A stretch of 64,000 nt of DNA from Caldilineaceae bacterium (GCA_020634815.1 JACKBA010000032.1:9290-73289); one strand, 5' to 3'. Counted from the stretch's first letter, positions 10,198-20,410 are shown. Notes: generated from the letters alone by a model not told the origin. Numbers and translations are program-made.

Positions 10198-10201
<4 letters not shown>
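9959..10201 (+). CDS. hicA: HicA-family mRNA interferase toxin
   Basis: An 80-residue protein with the dsRBD-like HicA fold: helix KARVIAALEALGF, strand VVVREGNHIAML with the conserved catalytic His, then LTMPNHRTIKGSTLRTILTQANIT and a C-terminal EDFLNEYEK helix. HicA toxins cleave mRNA independently of ribosomes. ATG 9959 overlaps the hicB stop, and its own stop overlaps the trpC start (ATGA at 10198-10201). Toxin expression is therefore tied to Trp-operon translation in both directions. Confidence 0.87.
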
Positions 10202-11043
<842 letters not shown>

Positions 11044-11081
11044 CTCCGCACCGAGCCGGCCACCCACTACGGAGTTTCGCC

Positions 11082-12530
11082 ATGAGCGAACCAACCAGCT
11101 TCCATATGTCGCCCGACGACTTCCGCACCTTCGGCCACGCCATGGTCGACTGGATCGCCGATTACCAGGAGCGCGTCGAATCGCTGCCGGTCATGTCGCA
11201 GGTGCAGCCGGGCGACATTCGCGCCATGCTGCCTGCCGCGCCGCCGGAAACCGGCGAGCCTTTTGCCGACATCATGGCCGACGTCGACCGCGTCATCCTG
11301 CCCGGTGTGACCCACTGGCAGTCGCCCAACTTTTTCGCTTACTTTCCCGCCAATACCTCCGGCCCGGCCATCCTGGGCGAACTGCTCTCGGCAGGCCTGG
11401 GCGTGCAGGGCATGCTCTGGGTGACCAGCCCGGCGTGCACCGAACTCGAAACGCACATGATGGACTGGCTCGTCGATATGCTCGACCTGCCCGGCATATT
11501 CAAGTCGACGTCCACCGGCGGCGGCGTCATCCAGGACTCGGCGTCGAGCGCGACATTGTGCGCGCTGCTGGCGGCACGTGAGCGAGCCTCCAGCTTTGCT
11601 ATCAACCGCAGCGGTGGGACAGGGCGCATGACCGCCTACGCCACAGCGCAGACGCATTCCTCCGTGGAGAAGGCGATGATGGTAGCGGGCATGGGGCGCG
11701 AGCATCTGCGCCTGGTCGACGTCGACGCGACCTTTGCCATGCGCCCCGACGCGCTGGCGGCGCAGATCGCACAGGATCGCGCGGCCGGGTTCACGCCTGC
11801 CTTTGTCTGCGCGTCCGTCGGTACAACCTCCTCCAACGCCATCGACCCGGTGCGTGCCATCGGCGAAATCTGCCGGCGCGAGCAGATCTGGCTGCACGTT
11901 GACGCGGCCATGTCCGGCACGGCCGCGCTCTGCCCGGAGTTCCGCTGGATCCACGACGGGCTGGAGTTTGCCGATTCCTACTGCTTCAACCCGCACAAGT
12001 GGATGTTCACCAACTTCGACTGTGACGCCTTCTTCGTGGCCGACCGCAAGGCACTCATCGACACGCTTAGCATCCTACCCGAATATCTGCGCAACGAGGC
12101 GACCAAATCCGGCGCGGTCATCGACTACCGCGACTGGCAGATTCCCCTGGGCCGCCGCTTCCGTGCGCTCAAACTCTGGTTCGTCATCCGCCATTACGGC
12201 ATTGCCGGCTTGCAGCATCACGTGCGCGAACACGTCCGGCTGGCACAGGAGTTTGCCGGCTGGGTCAGTGAGAGCGAGGCGTTCGACGTCGTCGCGCCGG
12301 CGCCGCTCAACCTCGTCTGCTTCCGCCACCGCGGCGGCGATACGGCCAACCAGCAGATCATGGACCGGCTCAACCTAAGCGGCAACCTCTACCTGACGCA
12401 CACAAAGCTCGACGGCAAACTGACGCTGCGCCTGGTCGTCGGCCAAACCAGCACGCGCGCTGAGCACGTCGCCGCGGCATGGATGCAGATCCAGGACGCA
12501 GCGGCGGCCGTCACCGCACAGCGCGCCTGA
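11082..12530 (+). CDS. PLP-dependent aromatic amino-acid decarboxylase-like protein
   Basis: A 482-residue group II decarboxylase. The N-terminal segment FRTFGHAMVDWIADYQERVE and the HWQSPNFFAYFPANTSGPAILGE block are typical of aromatic-L-amino-acid decarboxylases. The PLP-binding Lys is in FNPHKWMFTNFDC, the conserved Asp in HVDAAMSGTAALCPEF, and the active-site His in AYATAQTHSSVEKA. It would decarboxylate Trp, Tyr, Phe or DOPA to the arylalkylamine. ATG 11082 follows ACGGAG. It is embedded in the trp operon 38 nt after trpC and 12 nt before trpF, an unexpected place for an enzyme that may consume the end product. Confidence 0.92.
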   Translation: MSEPTSFHMSPDDFRTFGHAMVDWIADYQERVESLPVMSQVQPGDIRAMLPAAPPETGEPFADIMADVDRVILPGVTHWQSPNFFAYFPANTSGPAILGELLSAGLGVQGMLWVTSPACTELETHMMDWLVDMLDLPGIFKSTSTGGGVIQDSASSATLCALLAARERASSFAINRSGGTGRMTAYATAQTHSSVEKAMMVAGMGREHLRLVDVDATFAMRPDALAAQIAQDRAAGFTPAFVCASVGTTSSNAIDPVRAIGEICRREQIWLHVDAAMSGTAALCPEFRWIHDGLEFADSYCFNPHKWMFTNFDCDAFFVADRKALIDTLSILPEYLRNEATKSGAVIDYRDWQIPLGRRFRALKLWFVIRHYGIAGLQHHVREHVRLAQEFAGWVSESEAFDVVAPAPLNLVCFRHRGGDTANQQIMDRLNLSGNLYLTHTKLDGKLTLRLVVGQTSTRAEHVAAAWMQIQDAAAAVTAQRA

Positions 12531-12542
12531 GGCGGCCGGCCC

Positions 12543-13193
12543 ATGACCCACGTCAAGATTTGCGGCACCGCCAACCTGGACGACGCCATCGTCGCGACCG
12601 ACGCCGGCGCCGACCTGCTTGGCTTTATCCTCTACCCCAAGTCGCCGCGCTACGTGGCGCCGGAGACGATCGCCGCCATCGTGCGCGGTCTGCGCGACCA
12701 TACGGCGCGCGTGCCGATCCTGGTCGGCGTCTTCGTCAACGCTGCGCCGGACGAAATCCTGGCTACACTGACGGCGACCGGGCTCGACCTGGCCCAACTG
12801 CACGGCGACGAGCCGGCCAGCGTCTTTGCGGCGCTGCACGGGCGTGCGTTCAAGGCGCTGCGGCCGGCCACGCGTGACCAGGCGCTGGCGGAGGCCGATC
12901 TCTATGGAACGCTCGGCGTGACGGCCGGCCCGCAGTTGCTGCTCGACGCCTACGACCCGCGTGCGTACGGCGGGACGGGGCACAAGGCGGATTGGGACGC
13001 GGCGGCAGCGGTAGCGCAGCGCTTCGACCGTATGCTGCTGGCGGGCGGGTTGACGCCGGAGAATGTGGCCGCTGCGATCAGTGCGGTGCAGCCGTGGGGG
13101 GTGGATGTGGCCAGCGGCGTGGAACGCGCGCCCGGGCGCAAGGACCACGACGCCGTGCGCCGCTTCATCGCTGCGGCAAAGAGCGCCGGCTAG
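12543..13193 (+). CDS. trpF: Phosphoribosylanthranilate isomerase
   Basis: Isomerises phosphoribosylanthranilate to the TrpC substrate. The 216 residues show HVKICGTANLDDA (catalytic Cys), LGFILYPKSPRYV, LVGVFVN, LAQLHGDE, LLLDAYDPRAYGGTG (catalytic Asp), LLAGGLTPENV and VDVASGVERAPGRKD. It is the last trp gene visible. Its stop overlaps by 4 nt the stop of the convergent acetyltransferase gene, so the operon ends here and trpA/trpB must be elsewhere. Confidence 0.96.
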   Translation: MTHVKICGTANLDDAIVATDAGADLLGFILYPKSPRYVAPETIAAIVRGLRDHTARVPILVGVFVNAAPDEILATLTATGLDLAQLHGDEPASVFAALHGRAFKALRPATRDQALAEADLYGTLGVTAGPQLLLDAYDPRAYGGTGHKADWDAAAAVAQRFDRMLLAGGLTPENVAAAISAVQPWGVDVASGVERAPGRKDHDAVRRFIAAAKSAG

Positions 13194-14038
13194 GCGTCAA
13201 CCGCGGCCAGCGCACGCGCAATGACACGGGCATCCATCGCAAAGTGATCACCCAGCGTTGTCGCCAATCCTTCGGCGTCAAGCGCAAGATCCTCGCGTTG
13301 CCCTGTCTTCGTGAACGCCTCCAGCCGGTAGGGCCGCTCCCCGCTGTTGAACCGAAACACCCGGTCGCCCACCACGCGCGTGACGATCACGCGATCCAGA
13401 AACAATCCGCGTTCGCCGTAGTCGGCCGAACTCGCCGCAAAGTAGTCGGCATCGGCGACGGGCGCATCGCGCAACGTGAACGCATAGCGCTTGGGGTGTC
13501 GCGTGCGTTCGATCACGTAGCTTCCGGCGCCGTCAGGCCGTGCGCTGTAGGTGTGGAATGGACCGCGGCTGCATGTCGTGTGCGTAGCGTCGAGCGCGAG
13601 CGGGCAATGCAGCGGCAGGCCGACGTCGACGAGATAGCGCGTCTCGCCCAGCAGCACCACGATGGCCGTGTGACAGCCCACCGTGTCGCCCATGTCGTTG
13701 ACGGTGAGATAGCCGTCAAAGCCCAGCGCGCGTAACAGCGCAAAGAAGGCGTAATTGCTCTCAAAACAGGTGCCGCCGCCACCCCGTTCCAGCGCATCCG
13801 CCCAGAATTCGACCGGACGGCGCGCCGCAATGGCCACGCTGGTTGCCCCGTGCTTGCGGGTGATGCGGAAGGCGCTCTCCCACGGCACGCGCCGCACGTA
13901 GGCGGCGATCAGCGCGGCGAGCGTGGCCCGGCCAACCGGGCCACGCCGAACGTCCAGATAGGTCAGGATGCGCGCGGTGAGTGAAGGCGAGAGTGCGCCG
14001 GGCGCTTCGTCTTTGCCCGGCAGGGTGCTGCCTGTCAC
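13190..14038 (-). CDS. Arylamine N-acetyltransferase family protein
   Basis: Acetyl-CoA-dependent N-acetyltransferase of the NAT family. The protein has about 282 residues, the usual size. The catalytic triad is visible: Cys in RGGGGTCFESNYAFFALLRALGF, His in VGCHTAIVVLL and Asp in YLVDVGLPLHCPL. The start is uncertain. GTG 14038 overlaps the previous stop (GTGA) and I prefer it; GTG 14074 would add 12 residues overlapping the upstream gene by 40 nt. The C-terminal third is poorly conserved, as is normal. The physiological acceptor is unknown. Confidence 0.85.
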   Translation of the reverse strand: MTGSTLPGKDEAPGALSPSLTARILTYLDVRRGPVGRATLAALIAAYVRRVPWESAFRITRKHGATSVAIAARRPVEFWADALERGGGGTCFESNYAFFALLRALGFDGYLTVNDMGDTVGCHTAIVVLLGETRYLVDVGLPLHCPLALDATHTTCSRGPFHTYSARPDGAGSYVIERTRHPKRYAFTLRDAPVADADYFAASSADYGERGLFLDRVIVTRVVGDRVFRFNSGERPYRLEAFTKTGQREDLALDAEGLATTLGDHFAMDARVIARALAAVDA

Positions 14039-14382
14039 GCTTTGAGCGGCACGGCAGCCTTGCAGTAAGGGCACTGCGCGGTGGTTGCACCGGTCCAGAC
14101 AACACTCTCAGCGCTGATGGCGGCGCCGCACGTCGGGCAGTTGGCCGGTACAGAGAGGGCAGCCTGGCGTGCGGCCTGGACAACCTGCTCCTTCTCCGCA
14201 TCGCGCTTGGCAAAGCCCTGCAACACGGCCTGAGTAATGCCGCTGAGGGCGACGAGAATCAGGATACCCGGAAACCAGTTCTTGGTGTAGAAGAGGATCG
14301 CCAGGCCGATGAGCCAGATGCCCGACTGAATGGCCGCGTAGAGCCCGGTCAATTCGCGTTCCTTGGACTTTGTGTCGCTCAT
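14035..14382 (-). CDS. Small membrane protein with C-terminal zinc ribbon
   Basis: A 115-residue protein starting at ATG 14382 with GGAGG 7 nt upstream. It has two adjacent hydrophobic helices (GIWLIGLAILFY and FPGILILVALSGITQAVL), a charged helix, and a zinc ribbon with CPTCG and CPYCK pairs 24 residues apart near the C-terminus. The function is unknown. It is co-transcribed with the overlapping acetyltransferase gene. Confidence 0.75.
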   Translation of the reverse strand: MSDTKSKERELTGLYAAIQSGIWLIGLAILFYTKNWFPGILILVALSGITQAVLQGFAKRDAEKEQVVQAARQAALSVPANCPTCGAAISAESVVWTGATTAQCPYCKAAVPLKA

Positions 14383-14437
14383 CTGGCTGCCTCCGTAGGC
14401 TGATGCGGCATGGGTGCCGTCGAATTCTCTCCCGTCC

Positions 14438-14467
14438 ATTGTACGCAGGGAGTTGCAAATAGACCAA
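14438..14467 (-). promoter_or_regulatory. Promoter for the zinc-ribbon/acetyltransferase pair
   Basis: Minus strand TTGGTC (14467-14462), 18-nt spacer and TACAAT (14443-14438). Moderately good match. Confidence 0.5.
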
Positions 14468-14500
14468 CGCGGCGCCAGAGTTGATCCGGCGCCGCGTTGG
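14466..14500 (-). terminator. Hairpin terminator after the PA14-domain gene
   Basis: A near-perfect stem CCAACGCGGCGCC/GGCGCCGCGTTGG with a 9-nt loop, about 45 nt after the stop at 14545. On the minus strand it is followed by TCTATTTG, a weak T tract. Confidence 0.65.
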
Positions 14501-14544
14501 ATTGCATTATTCACACTGCCGGCCAAGCCGGCGTCAGCACCTGA

Positions 14545-15345
14545 CTAGCTGGGGAACCAGCCCGCTTCGGTTTTGGAACACTTGGCGTTCTGCGGGTCCT
14601 TATTGGGGAAGAGTTGCATGCGCTGGGTCTGGTCGGCCTTGCAGTTCTGCCAGACGACAATCTGCGGCTCCATCTGGATCGATCCCATGTTGGGCGCATC
14701 CCACGCGCCGTTGGAGACGAAGCAGTTGGACTGGTGGATCTGCTGCTGAGCGCAGTTGGTGTAGTTACCGAACTGCGTGTTGGGCCCGGAAGACGGCGGC
14801 GGGAAGATCGTTCCTGACGGCGGCGGTGGCGGCGGCGCCGGGGTCGGCGGGATCGGCAGCGGCGCCGGGCCGGGCGCCGGCTTGAAGTACTGCCAGCTCG
14901 CATAGAGATAGGCCGGGCCGGTGAACTGCACGTAGTCGATCTGGATGGTGTGGTTGCCCTGCACCAGCGGCACGCTGATGGTGACCGGCTTGCCAGGGAT
15001 GTTCTGGCCGACGGTGTTGGCATACATGACGCCGTCCACGTAGAGAATGAACGCATCGTCGGCGACGATCTGGAAGGTATAGCTGCCGGCGTAGAAGAAC
15101 GAGTTGGTAGTCAGCCGCGCGCTCCAGTTCTGTGACGGCATGTTGGGCACGGGCGGCATGTCGCTGCCCCAGTTGTAGGAGATGGCGTTGGCGTACTCCG
15201 TATAGACCGGCGCACCAGACCAATTCGTGTTGTTGAAATACGAGACCTGCCAGGGACTGGTCGTTTGGGCAAGTGCGGCCTGCGGCAGCAGCACAGCGCT
15301 CAAGAGCAGCGCAAGCACCGCCAGCGTAGATAGATGTCGTTTCAT
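14545..15345 (-). CDS. Secreted PA14-like domain protein
   Basis: A 266-residue protein. It has a signal peptide (KRHLSTLAVLALLLSAVLL, cleavage near ALA-QTT), then a beta-rich PA14/GLEYA-like domain with WQVSYFNNTNWSGAPVYTE, NWSARLTTNSFFYAGSYTF, ADDAFILYVDG and GNHTIQIDYVQFTGPAYLY. A Pro-rich linker of about 30 residues leads to a C-terminal region of about 75 residues with four Cys (TNCAQQQ, SNCFVSNG, QNCKADQ, KCSKTE). PA14 domains commonly bind carbohydrate or adhere. ATG 15345 has AAGGAA upstream. The Cys-containing tail is not a family I recognise. Confidence 0.8.
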   Translation of the reverse strand: MKRHLSTLAVLALLLSAVLLPQAALAQTTSPWQVSYFNNTNWSGAPVYTEYANAISYNWGSDMPPVPNMPSQNWSARLTTNSFFYAGSYTFQIVADDAFILYVDGVMYANTVGQNIPGKPVTISVPLVQGNHTIQIDYVQFTGPAYLYASWQYFKPAPGPAPLPIPPTPAPPPPPPSGTIFPPPSSGPNTQFGNYTNCAQQQIHQSNCFVSNGAWDAPNMGSIQMEPQIVVWQNCKADQTQRMQLFPNKDPQNAKCSKTEAGWFPS

Positions 15346-15399
15346 GGTTGTTGTTCCTTCGGTTTCCATGGAAATCAGTGGCTGGTCACAGGATTCCGC

Positions 15400-16470
15400 T
15401 TACGGCTGGGCGGCCGGGGTCGATTCCGGTGTCGGCACATCCAACTGCTCCGGTTCTTCGTCGAGCCCCTCCATGATCGTGAGCGTGCCAGACAGCGGGT
15501 TCTCCGGATCGATGCGTCCAACCCAGACGCCGTAGAAGCCCGCCGGCGCCGGAATGTCGACACGCGGGTTGGCATTGACCCCCGCCTCGTGGTCGTCATT
15601 ACAGAAGAAGAACTCCTCGCCGGCAACCAGCAGGGTTGCGTCACCGTCGCCTTCAAAGAAGACGCGCAGGTTGTCGGAGCTGCCGGTGTACTCGAAGAGG
15701 AAGTCGGGAGGGCCTGCAGTCACCAGACCGCTACAAACAACATCGCTCACATCTTCCGGCTCGAGACGGAACGCAGGCAGGTCACCCTCGACCGTGAGAT
15801 CGACCGTCACCGGATCGCTGCCATCCTCGATCACGACATCGGGTTCCAGGCCGTCCTCGACCGGCGCCTGCATTTCGGCGGCGCTATCGTCGGGGACGGG
15901 CACGACCTCATCCGCCGGCAGCGTCTCGCGCTTGATCAGCTTGCCCGGCGCGAAATTATCGATCGACACATCTTCACGTGCGGTAATCACCAGCAGGCCG
16001 GGGATCAGTTGCTGTTCCTCGAAGGTACCGACGAAAATCTTGTAGGTGCCGGTCACCGGATTGGTCATGCCGATGGACGCGTCGAGCACATTTTCGCCCG
16101 CGTCGTCGTTGCAGAGATAGGAACCATCGGGAAGTTCGATCGTCAGCGTCGAGTCGTGGTCGCTAAAGAAGAAGACCGTCGCCTGCTCAACCTGCCCCTG
16201 CCAGTTGACCGACACGACCGGCTTGTCGTTAATCCAGCCGACGCAGCTTTCGTCGAGCGTCGACGAATCGACCTCGCCGCCACCATTCACGCTGACAAGG
16301 AACGGATCGAGGACGAACCCCTGCTGAAAATCGACCGAGACATAGGCGCTCGGTTCGGCCGGGGTTTCTTCGGCGGCGTCCGTCGCCGGCTCGTCGGTCT
16401 GCGCGGCAACAGCCCCGCCAAACCAGACAAGCAACGCCAGGGCTGCCAACAGCGCGAGAATCTTTCTCAT
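15400..16470 (-). CDS. Secreted acidic protein with two copies of one domain
   Basis: A 356-residue protein with a signal peptide (RKILALLAALALLVWFGGAVAA) followed by an acidic spacer. Two homologous domains of about 90 residues follow (about 75-170 and 240-340). Each starts at a Cys, contains a VFFFSDHDSTLTI or VFFEGDGDATLLV strand, a second Cys in LCNDDAGEN or FCNDDHEAG, and ends GTYKIFVGTF or GFYGVWVGRI. The pattern resembles beta-sandwich pre-peptidase-like domains of secreted proteins, but I do not recognise a named family. ATG 16470 follows AAGGAG. The length and net charge suggest an exported or surface protein. Confidence 0.75.
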   Translation of the reverse strand: MRKILALLAALALLVWFGGAVAAQTDEPATDAAEETPAEPSAYVSVDFQQGFVLDPFLVSVNGGGEVDSSTLDESCVGWINDKPVVSVNWQGQVEQATVFFFSDHDSTLTIELPDGSYLCNDDAGENVLDASIGMTNPVTGTYKIFVGTFEEQQLIPGLLVITAREDVSIDNFAPGKLIKRETLPADEVVPVPDDSAAEMQAPVEDGLEPDVVIEDGSDPVTVDLTVEGDLPAFRLEPEDVSDVVCSGLVTAGPPDFLFEYTGSSDNLRVFFEGDGDATLLVAGEEFFFCNDDHEAGVNANPRVDIPAPAGFYGVWVGRIDPENPLSGTLTIMEGLDEEPEQLDVPTPESTPAAQP

Positions 16471-16520
16471 ATTGGGACTCCTTGGTAGATTTTGATTGAC
16501 ACCGTTGTAGCGGCGATTCT

Positions 16521-16549
16521 ATTGTGCCTGGAATCGCGCTTGTTGCCAA
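16521..16549 (-). promoter_or_regulatory. Putative promoter of the acidic secreted protein
   Basis: Minus strand TTGGCA (16549-16544), 17-nt spacer and CACAAT (16526-16521). The -10 box is weak; an alternative TAGAAT lies a few bases downstream. Confidence 0.45.
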
Positions 16550-16706
16550 TTACGTTTTTCGTCAGGCACTGGTTCCCTTCGCGACGATCTGGATGCCAAT
16601 CAAGTGGCCGGTCGTTTCGCCGCAGGCAGCACCTTGGTTACAATTGAACGGGCACCCCCGCCGGATCGGTCAATAGCGTTCAAGCGTTTCGATAGGAGGA
16701 CCGCAT

Positions 16707-17704
16707 ATGAAGACCCGCATTCTCATCCTTCTCCTGGCCATGCTCGTGATGGCCGTCGCAACCGGCTGCACCGCCGTGGCGCCAGCGCCCGCCGCCGGCG
16801 ATGGCGCAGCGATGACCACCGTGCGCATCGGCACGCAGCCGTGGATTGGCTACGGTCCGTGGTGGATCGCCCAGGAAAAAGGCTTGTTCGAGAAGTACGG
16901 CATCCAGGCCGAACTGATCGACTTCGTAACCGACACCGAGGTCAACGCCGCTTTTGCGTCCGGCAACATGGATGTGGCCAATGTCGCCTCGCACACGGCC
17001 ATCAAGCTCTTCGCCAACGGCGTCGATCTGAGCGTCGTGCTGCTGGAAGATGTCTCGACCACGGCGGATGCGATCCTGGCGCCGTCGGCGATTGCGACCG
17101 TGGCCGACTTGGCCGGAAAGACTGTTGCTTACGAGGAAGGCTCGACCAGCGACCTGCTGCTCAACTACGCCCTACTGCAGAACAACATGAGCCTGTCCGA
17201 CATCAACCCGGCGCCCATGCCCGCGGCCGACGCCGGCGCGGCGCTGATCGCCGGGCAGGTCGACAGCGCGGTGACCTACGAGCCGTATATCTCCGAAGCC
17301 GTCAACCAGAATCCCGACATCAAGCTGCTCTACACGGCGGCCGAGCGCTCGGGGCTCATCTCCGACGTGCTGGCGGCACGCACACCCTTTGCCACCGAGA
17401 ACCCCGACGTCATGCGCAACCTGCTCAAGGTGTGGGGCGAGGCGGTGGACTTCCTGCGCGCCAACCCTGACGAGGGACGCGCCATCATCGCCGAAGCCGT
17501 GGGCAGTTCGCCGGAAGAGCTCGTCACCGCCTTTGAGGGCGTCGCCTTCTACAACCTGGACGAAAATGTGCAGTACCTGGCGTTCAGCAGCGAGAATGCC
17601 GCGGCCGTCTTCAACGACGTGCAGACCATCGCCCTGGCCATCGGACTGATCGACGAACCGGTCGACCTCAACCAGATGGTTGACGCCAACTATCTGCTGA
17701 CGGA

Positions 17705-17708
<4 letters not shown>
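16707..17708 (+). CDS. ABC importer substrate-binding lipoprotein (nitrate/sulfonate/pyrimidine-precursor type)
   Basis: A 333-residue periplasmic-binding protein of the SsuA/NMT1 class. The N-terminus is a lipoprotein signal with lipobox VATGC, then an Ala/Pro linker. The fold motifs TVRIGTQPWIGYGPWWIAQEKGLFEKYGI, FASGNMDVANVASHTAI, LAGKTVAYEEGSTSD and VTYEPYISEA are typical. Candidate ligands are nitrate, sulfonates, taurine or thiamine-precursor pyrimidines; the sequence alone does not decide. GGAGGA lies about 8 nt before ATG 16707. The stop overlaps the permease start (ATGA). Confidence 0.92.
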
Positions 17709-18565
<857 letters not shown>

Positions 18566-18594
18566 ACGACTCGTTCAGGTCGTGAATGAAGAAT

Positions 18595-18803
18595 AGACCG
18601 CGGATTAGACGGATTTGGCGGATGCTCACGGATTTCATCCGAGCACTATCCGGATTTGTCTGTCTAATCCGTCTAATCCGTGGTCGATTTGCTGGGCTGC
18701 TATTATAGGAATAGACCGCGGACTAGACGGTTTTGGCGGATGCTCACGGATTTCTTCCGAACACTATCCGGCTTTGTCCGTCTAATCCGCCTCATCCGTG
18801 GGC
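18595..18803 (+). repeat. Two tandem GGATTAGAC-word hairpins inside an ABC operon
   Basis: Two copies (18595-18685 and 18713-18803, period about 118 bp) of an inverted repeat. The left arm reads GACCGCGGATTAGACGGAT and the right arm reads ATCCGTCTAATCCGTGGTC. The centre carries a second small palindrome around CTCACGGATTTCATCCGAG. The copies differ at scattered bases. They occupy most of the 300-bp spacer between permease and ATPase genes; no gene is seen there. Confidence 0.85.
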
Positions 18804-18865
18804 TATTGACTTCGCTGCTATGCAGCACCGGGCGCGTTTGACAACGCACGAGAAGGGTAAGACGG

Positions 18866-19642
18866 GTGGAGCAGGGCAAATTGCTGGTTGAGAACGTGTG
18901 GAAGATCTTCGGCGACCGACGCGACGCCGACGTGGTGGCCGTGCAGGATCTGTCGCTGGCGGTGCGCGACAACGAGTTCGTCTCGCTCGTCGGGCCGTCG
19001 GGCTGCGGCAAGTCCACGCTGCTTATGATGGCGGCCGGACTGGAGTCGATCAGTGCGGGCGACATCCTCTTTGATGGGACGCCCGTCACCGGCCCCGGCG
19101 CCGACCGCGGCATGGTCTTCCAGAGCTACACCCTCTTCCCGTGGTTGAGCGTCGAGGAGAACATCCGCTTTGCGCTCAAGAAGAGCGGGCTGGGCCGCAG
19201 CGAACAGGGCGCGCTCGTACGCGAGCACATCCAGCTCGTCGGCCTCACGGGCTTCGAGCGCGCCTACCCCAACCAGCTATCGGGCGGCATGCGCCAGCGT
19301 GTGGCCATCGCGCGGGCGCTCGTCTACAAGCCGCGCATGCTGCTCATGGACGAACCCTTTGGCGCGCTCGATGCGCAGACGCGCCTGCAAATGCAGGAGT
19401 TGCTGCTCCAGGTCTGGCAGGCGCACCGCACGACCGTGCTCTTCGTCACGCACGACGTGGAGGAGGCGCTGCTCCTCTCCGACCGCATCTACGTCATGAC
19501 GGCACGGCCGGGACGCATCAAGGCCGAGATCGCCGTCGACCTGCCGCGGCCGCGCAACCTGCTGGAAACCGAGAGCGACCCGCGCTTCGCCGCCCTGCGC
19601 CGCCAGGTGCTGACGCTGATCCGCGCAGAGGCACATATATAA
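18866..19642 (+). CDS. ABC importer ATPase (SsuB/TauB class)
   Basis: A 258-residue ATPase that drives the importer encoded just upstream. Walker A is GPSGCGKST, the Q loop is in MVFQSYTLFPWLSVEEN, the signature is LSGGMRQR, Walker B is RMLLMDEPFGALD, and the H loop is LFVTHDVEEALLLSDRIYVM. The start GTG 18866 is preceded by AGAAGGG; no closer ATG is in frame. Its separation from the permease by hairpins suggests differential expression or mRNA processing within the operon, which is inference. Confidence 0.92.
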   Translation: MEQGKLLVENVWKIFGDRRDADVVAVQDLSLAVRDNEFVSLVGPSGCGKSTLLMMAAGLESISAGDILFDGTPVTGPGADRGMVFQSYTLFPWLSVEENIRFALKKSGLGRSEQGALVREHIQLVGLTGFERAYPNQLSGGMRQRVAIARALVYKPRMLLMDEPFGALDAQTRLQMQELLLQVWQAHRTTVLFVTHDVEEALLLSDRIYVMTARPGRIKAEIAVDLPRPRNLLETESDPRFAALRRQVLTLIRAEAHI

Positions 19643-19643
19643 A

Positions 19644-20028
19644 CCGCTGCCACGAAGTCACAAAGGCACGAAGGGGCACGAAGGCAGAATGCGCTCTTGA
19701 CACGTAGATGCATCTTTGTGCCTCTTGGTGTTCTTGGCGTCTTTGTGGCAGCGGCTATCTCTGCCACGAAGAGGCACGAAAATAACCGCTGCCACGAAGT
19801 CACAAAGGCACGAAGGGGCACGAAGGCAGAAGGCGCTCTTGACATGTAGATGGTTCTTTGTGCCTCTTGGTGTTCTTGGCGTCTTTGTGGCAGCGGCTAT
19901 CTCTGCCACGAAGAGGCACGAAAATAACCGCTGCCACGAAGTCACAAAGGCACGAAGGCAGAATGCGCTCTTGACATGTAGATGCATCTTTGTGCCTCTT
20001 GGTGTTCTTGGCGTCTTTGTGGCAGCGG
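19644..20028 (+). repeat. Three tandem 142-bp units, each an inverted repeat
   Basis: The units start at 19644, 19786 and 19928, an exact 142-bp period twice. Each contains a hairpin-forming core (19644-19754, 19786-19896, 19928-20028) bounded by CCGCTGCCAC and GTGGCAGCGG, with arms of CACGAAGG/CACAAAGG words against CTTTGTGCC/CTTTGTGGC words. Units 1 and 2 are followed by about 31 bp of spacer. The third core is 10 bp shorter through loss of one GGGCACGAAG word. No coding gene is credible here. Confidence 0.9.
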
Positions 20029-20058
20029 TATCTCTGGCACGAAGGAGTGCGAAGTTGG

Positions 20059-20087
20059 TTGGTCCGCAAGGTGGCGTAGGTTATAAT
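20059..20087 (+). promoter_or_regulatory. Putative promoter of the UPF0175/PIN pair
   Basis: TTGGTC (20059-20064), 17-nt spacer and a perfect TATAAT (20082-20087), about 41 nt before ATG 20129. Confidence 0.6.
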
Positions 20088-20128
20088 GGTGGCAAGCAAC
20101 TGGCAAGAATGGTTCCTGGAATTCTACG

Positions 20129-20410
20129 ATGGCACAGACGGTTACCCTAGCCCTTGAGATACCCTCCGACCTGGCGGCGTTACTTGGCGGTCGCGAGCAA
20201 GCCACCGAAGTGGTCAAGGAGCACGTTATCCTTGGGCTTTATCTGGAGAATCGGATATCCGGCGGCAAGGCGGCTGAACTCCTGGGACTGACCCGGCACG
20301 GATTTTTGGCGTTGCTGACGCGCAAGGGATTGGATTACTTCCGCCTGACCGAAGATGAGTGGCAGCAGGAAGCCACAGCCGTCAAGCTATGGGCCGACCG
20401 CCGTGAGTGA
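20129..20410 (+). CDS. UPF0175 family antitoxin-like protein
   Basis: A 93-residue UPF0175 protein. It shows VTLALEIPSDLAALLGG, then the helix region KEHVILGLYLENRISGGKAAELLGLTRHGFLALL, a HTH-like segment that probably binds DNA, and a C-terminal tail. UPF0175 genes usually sit just before DUF3368 PIN-domain genes and are considered antitoxins. Here the following PIN gene overlaps it by 8 nt, which supports that role. Confidence 0.85.
   Translation: MAQTVTLALEIPSDLAALLGGREQATEVVKEHVILGLYLENRISGGKAAELLGLTRHGFLALLTRKGLDYFRLTEDEWQQEATAVKLWADRRE

Noticed and set aside
19644..20028. Possible CRISPR array
   Set aside because: The units are 142 bp with no unique 30-40 bp spacers and no cas genes; each unit is a hairpin.
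19680..20100. Short open frames in the 142-bp repeat region
   Set aside because: They exist only because the repeat lacks stops in some frames; translations are repeats of the same junk peptide.
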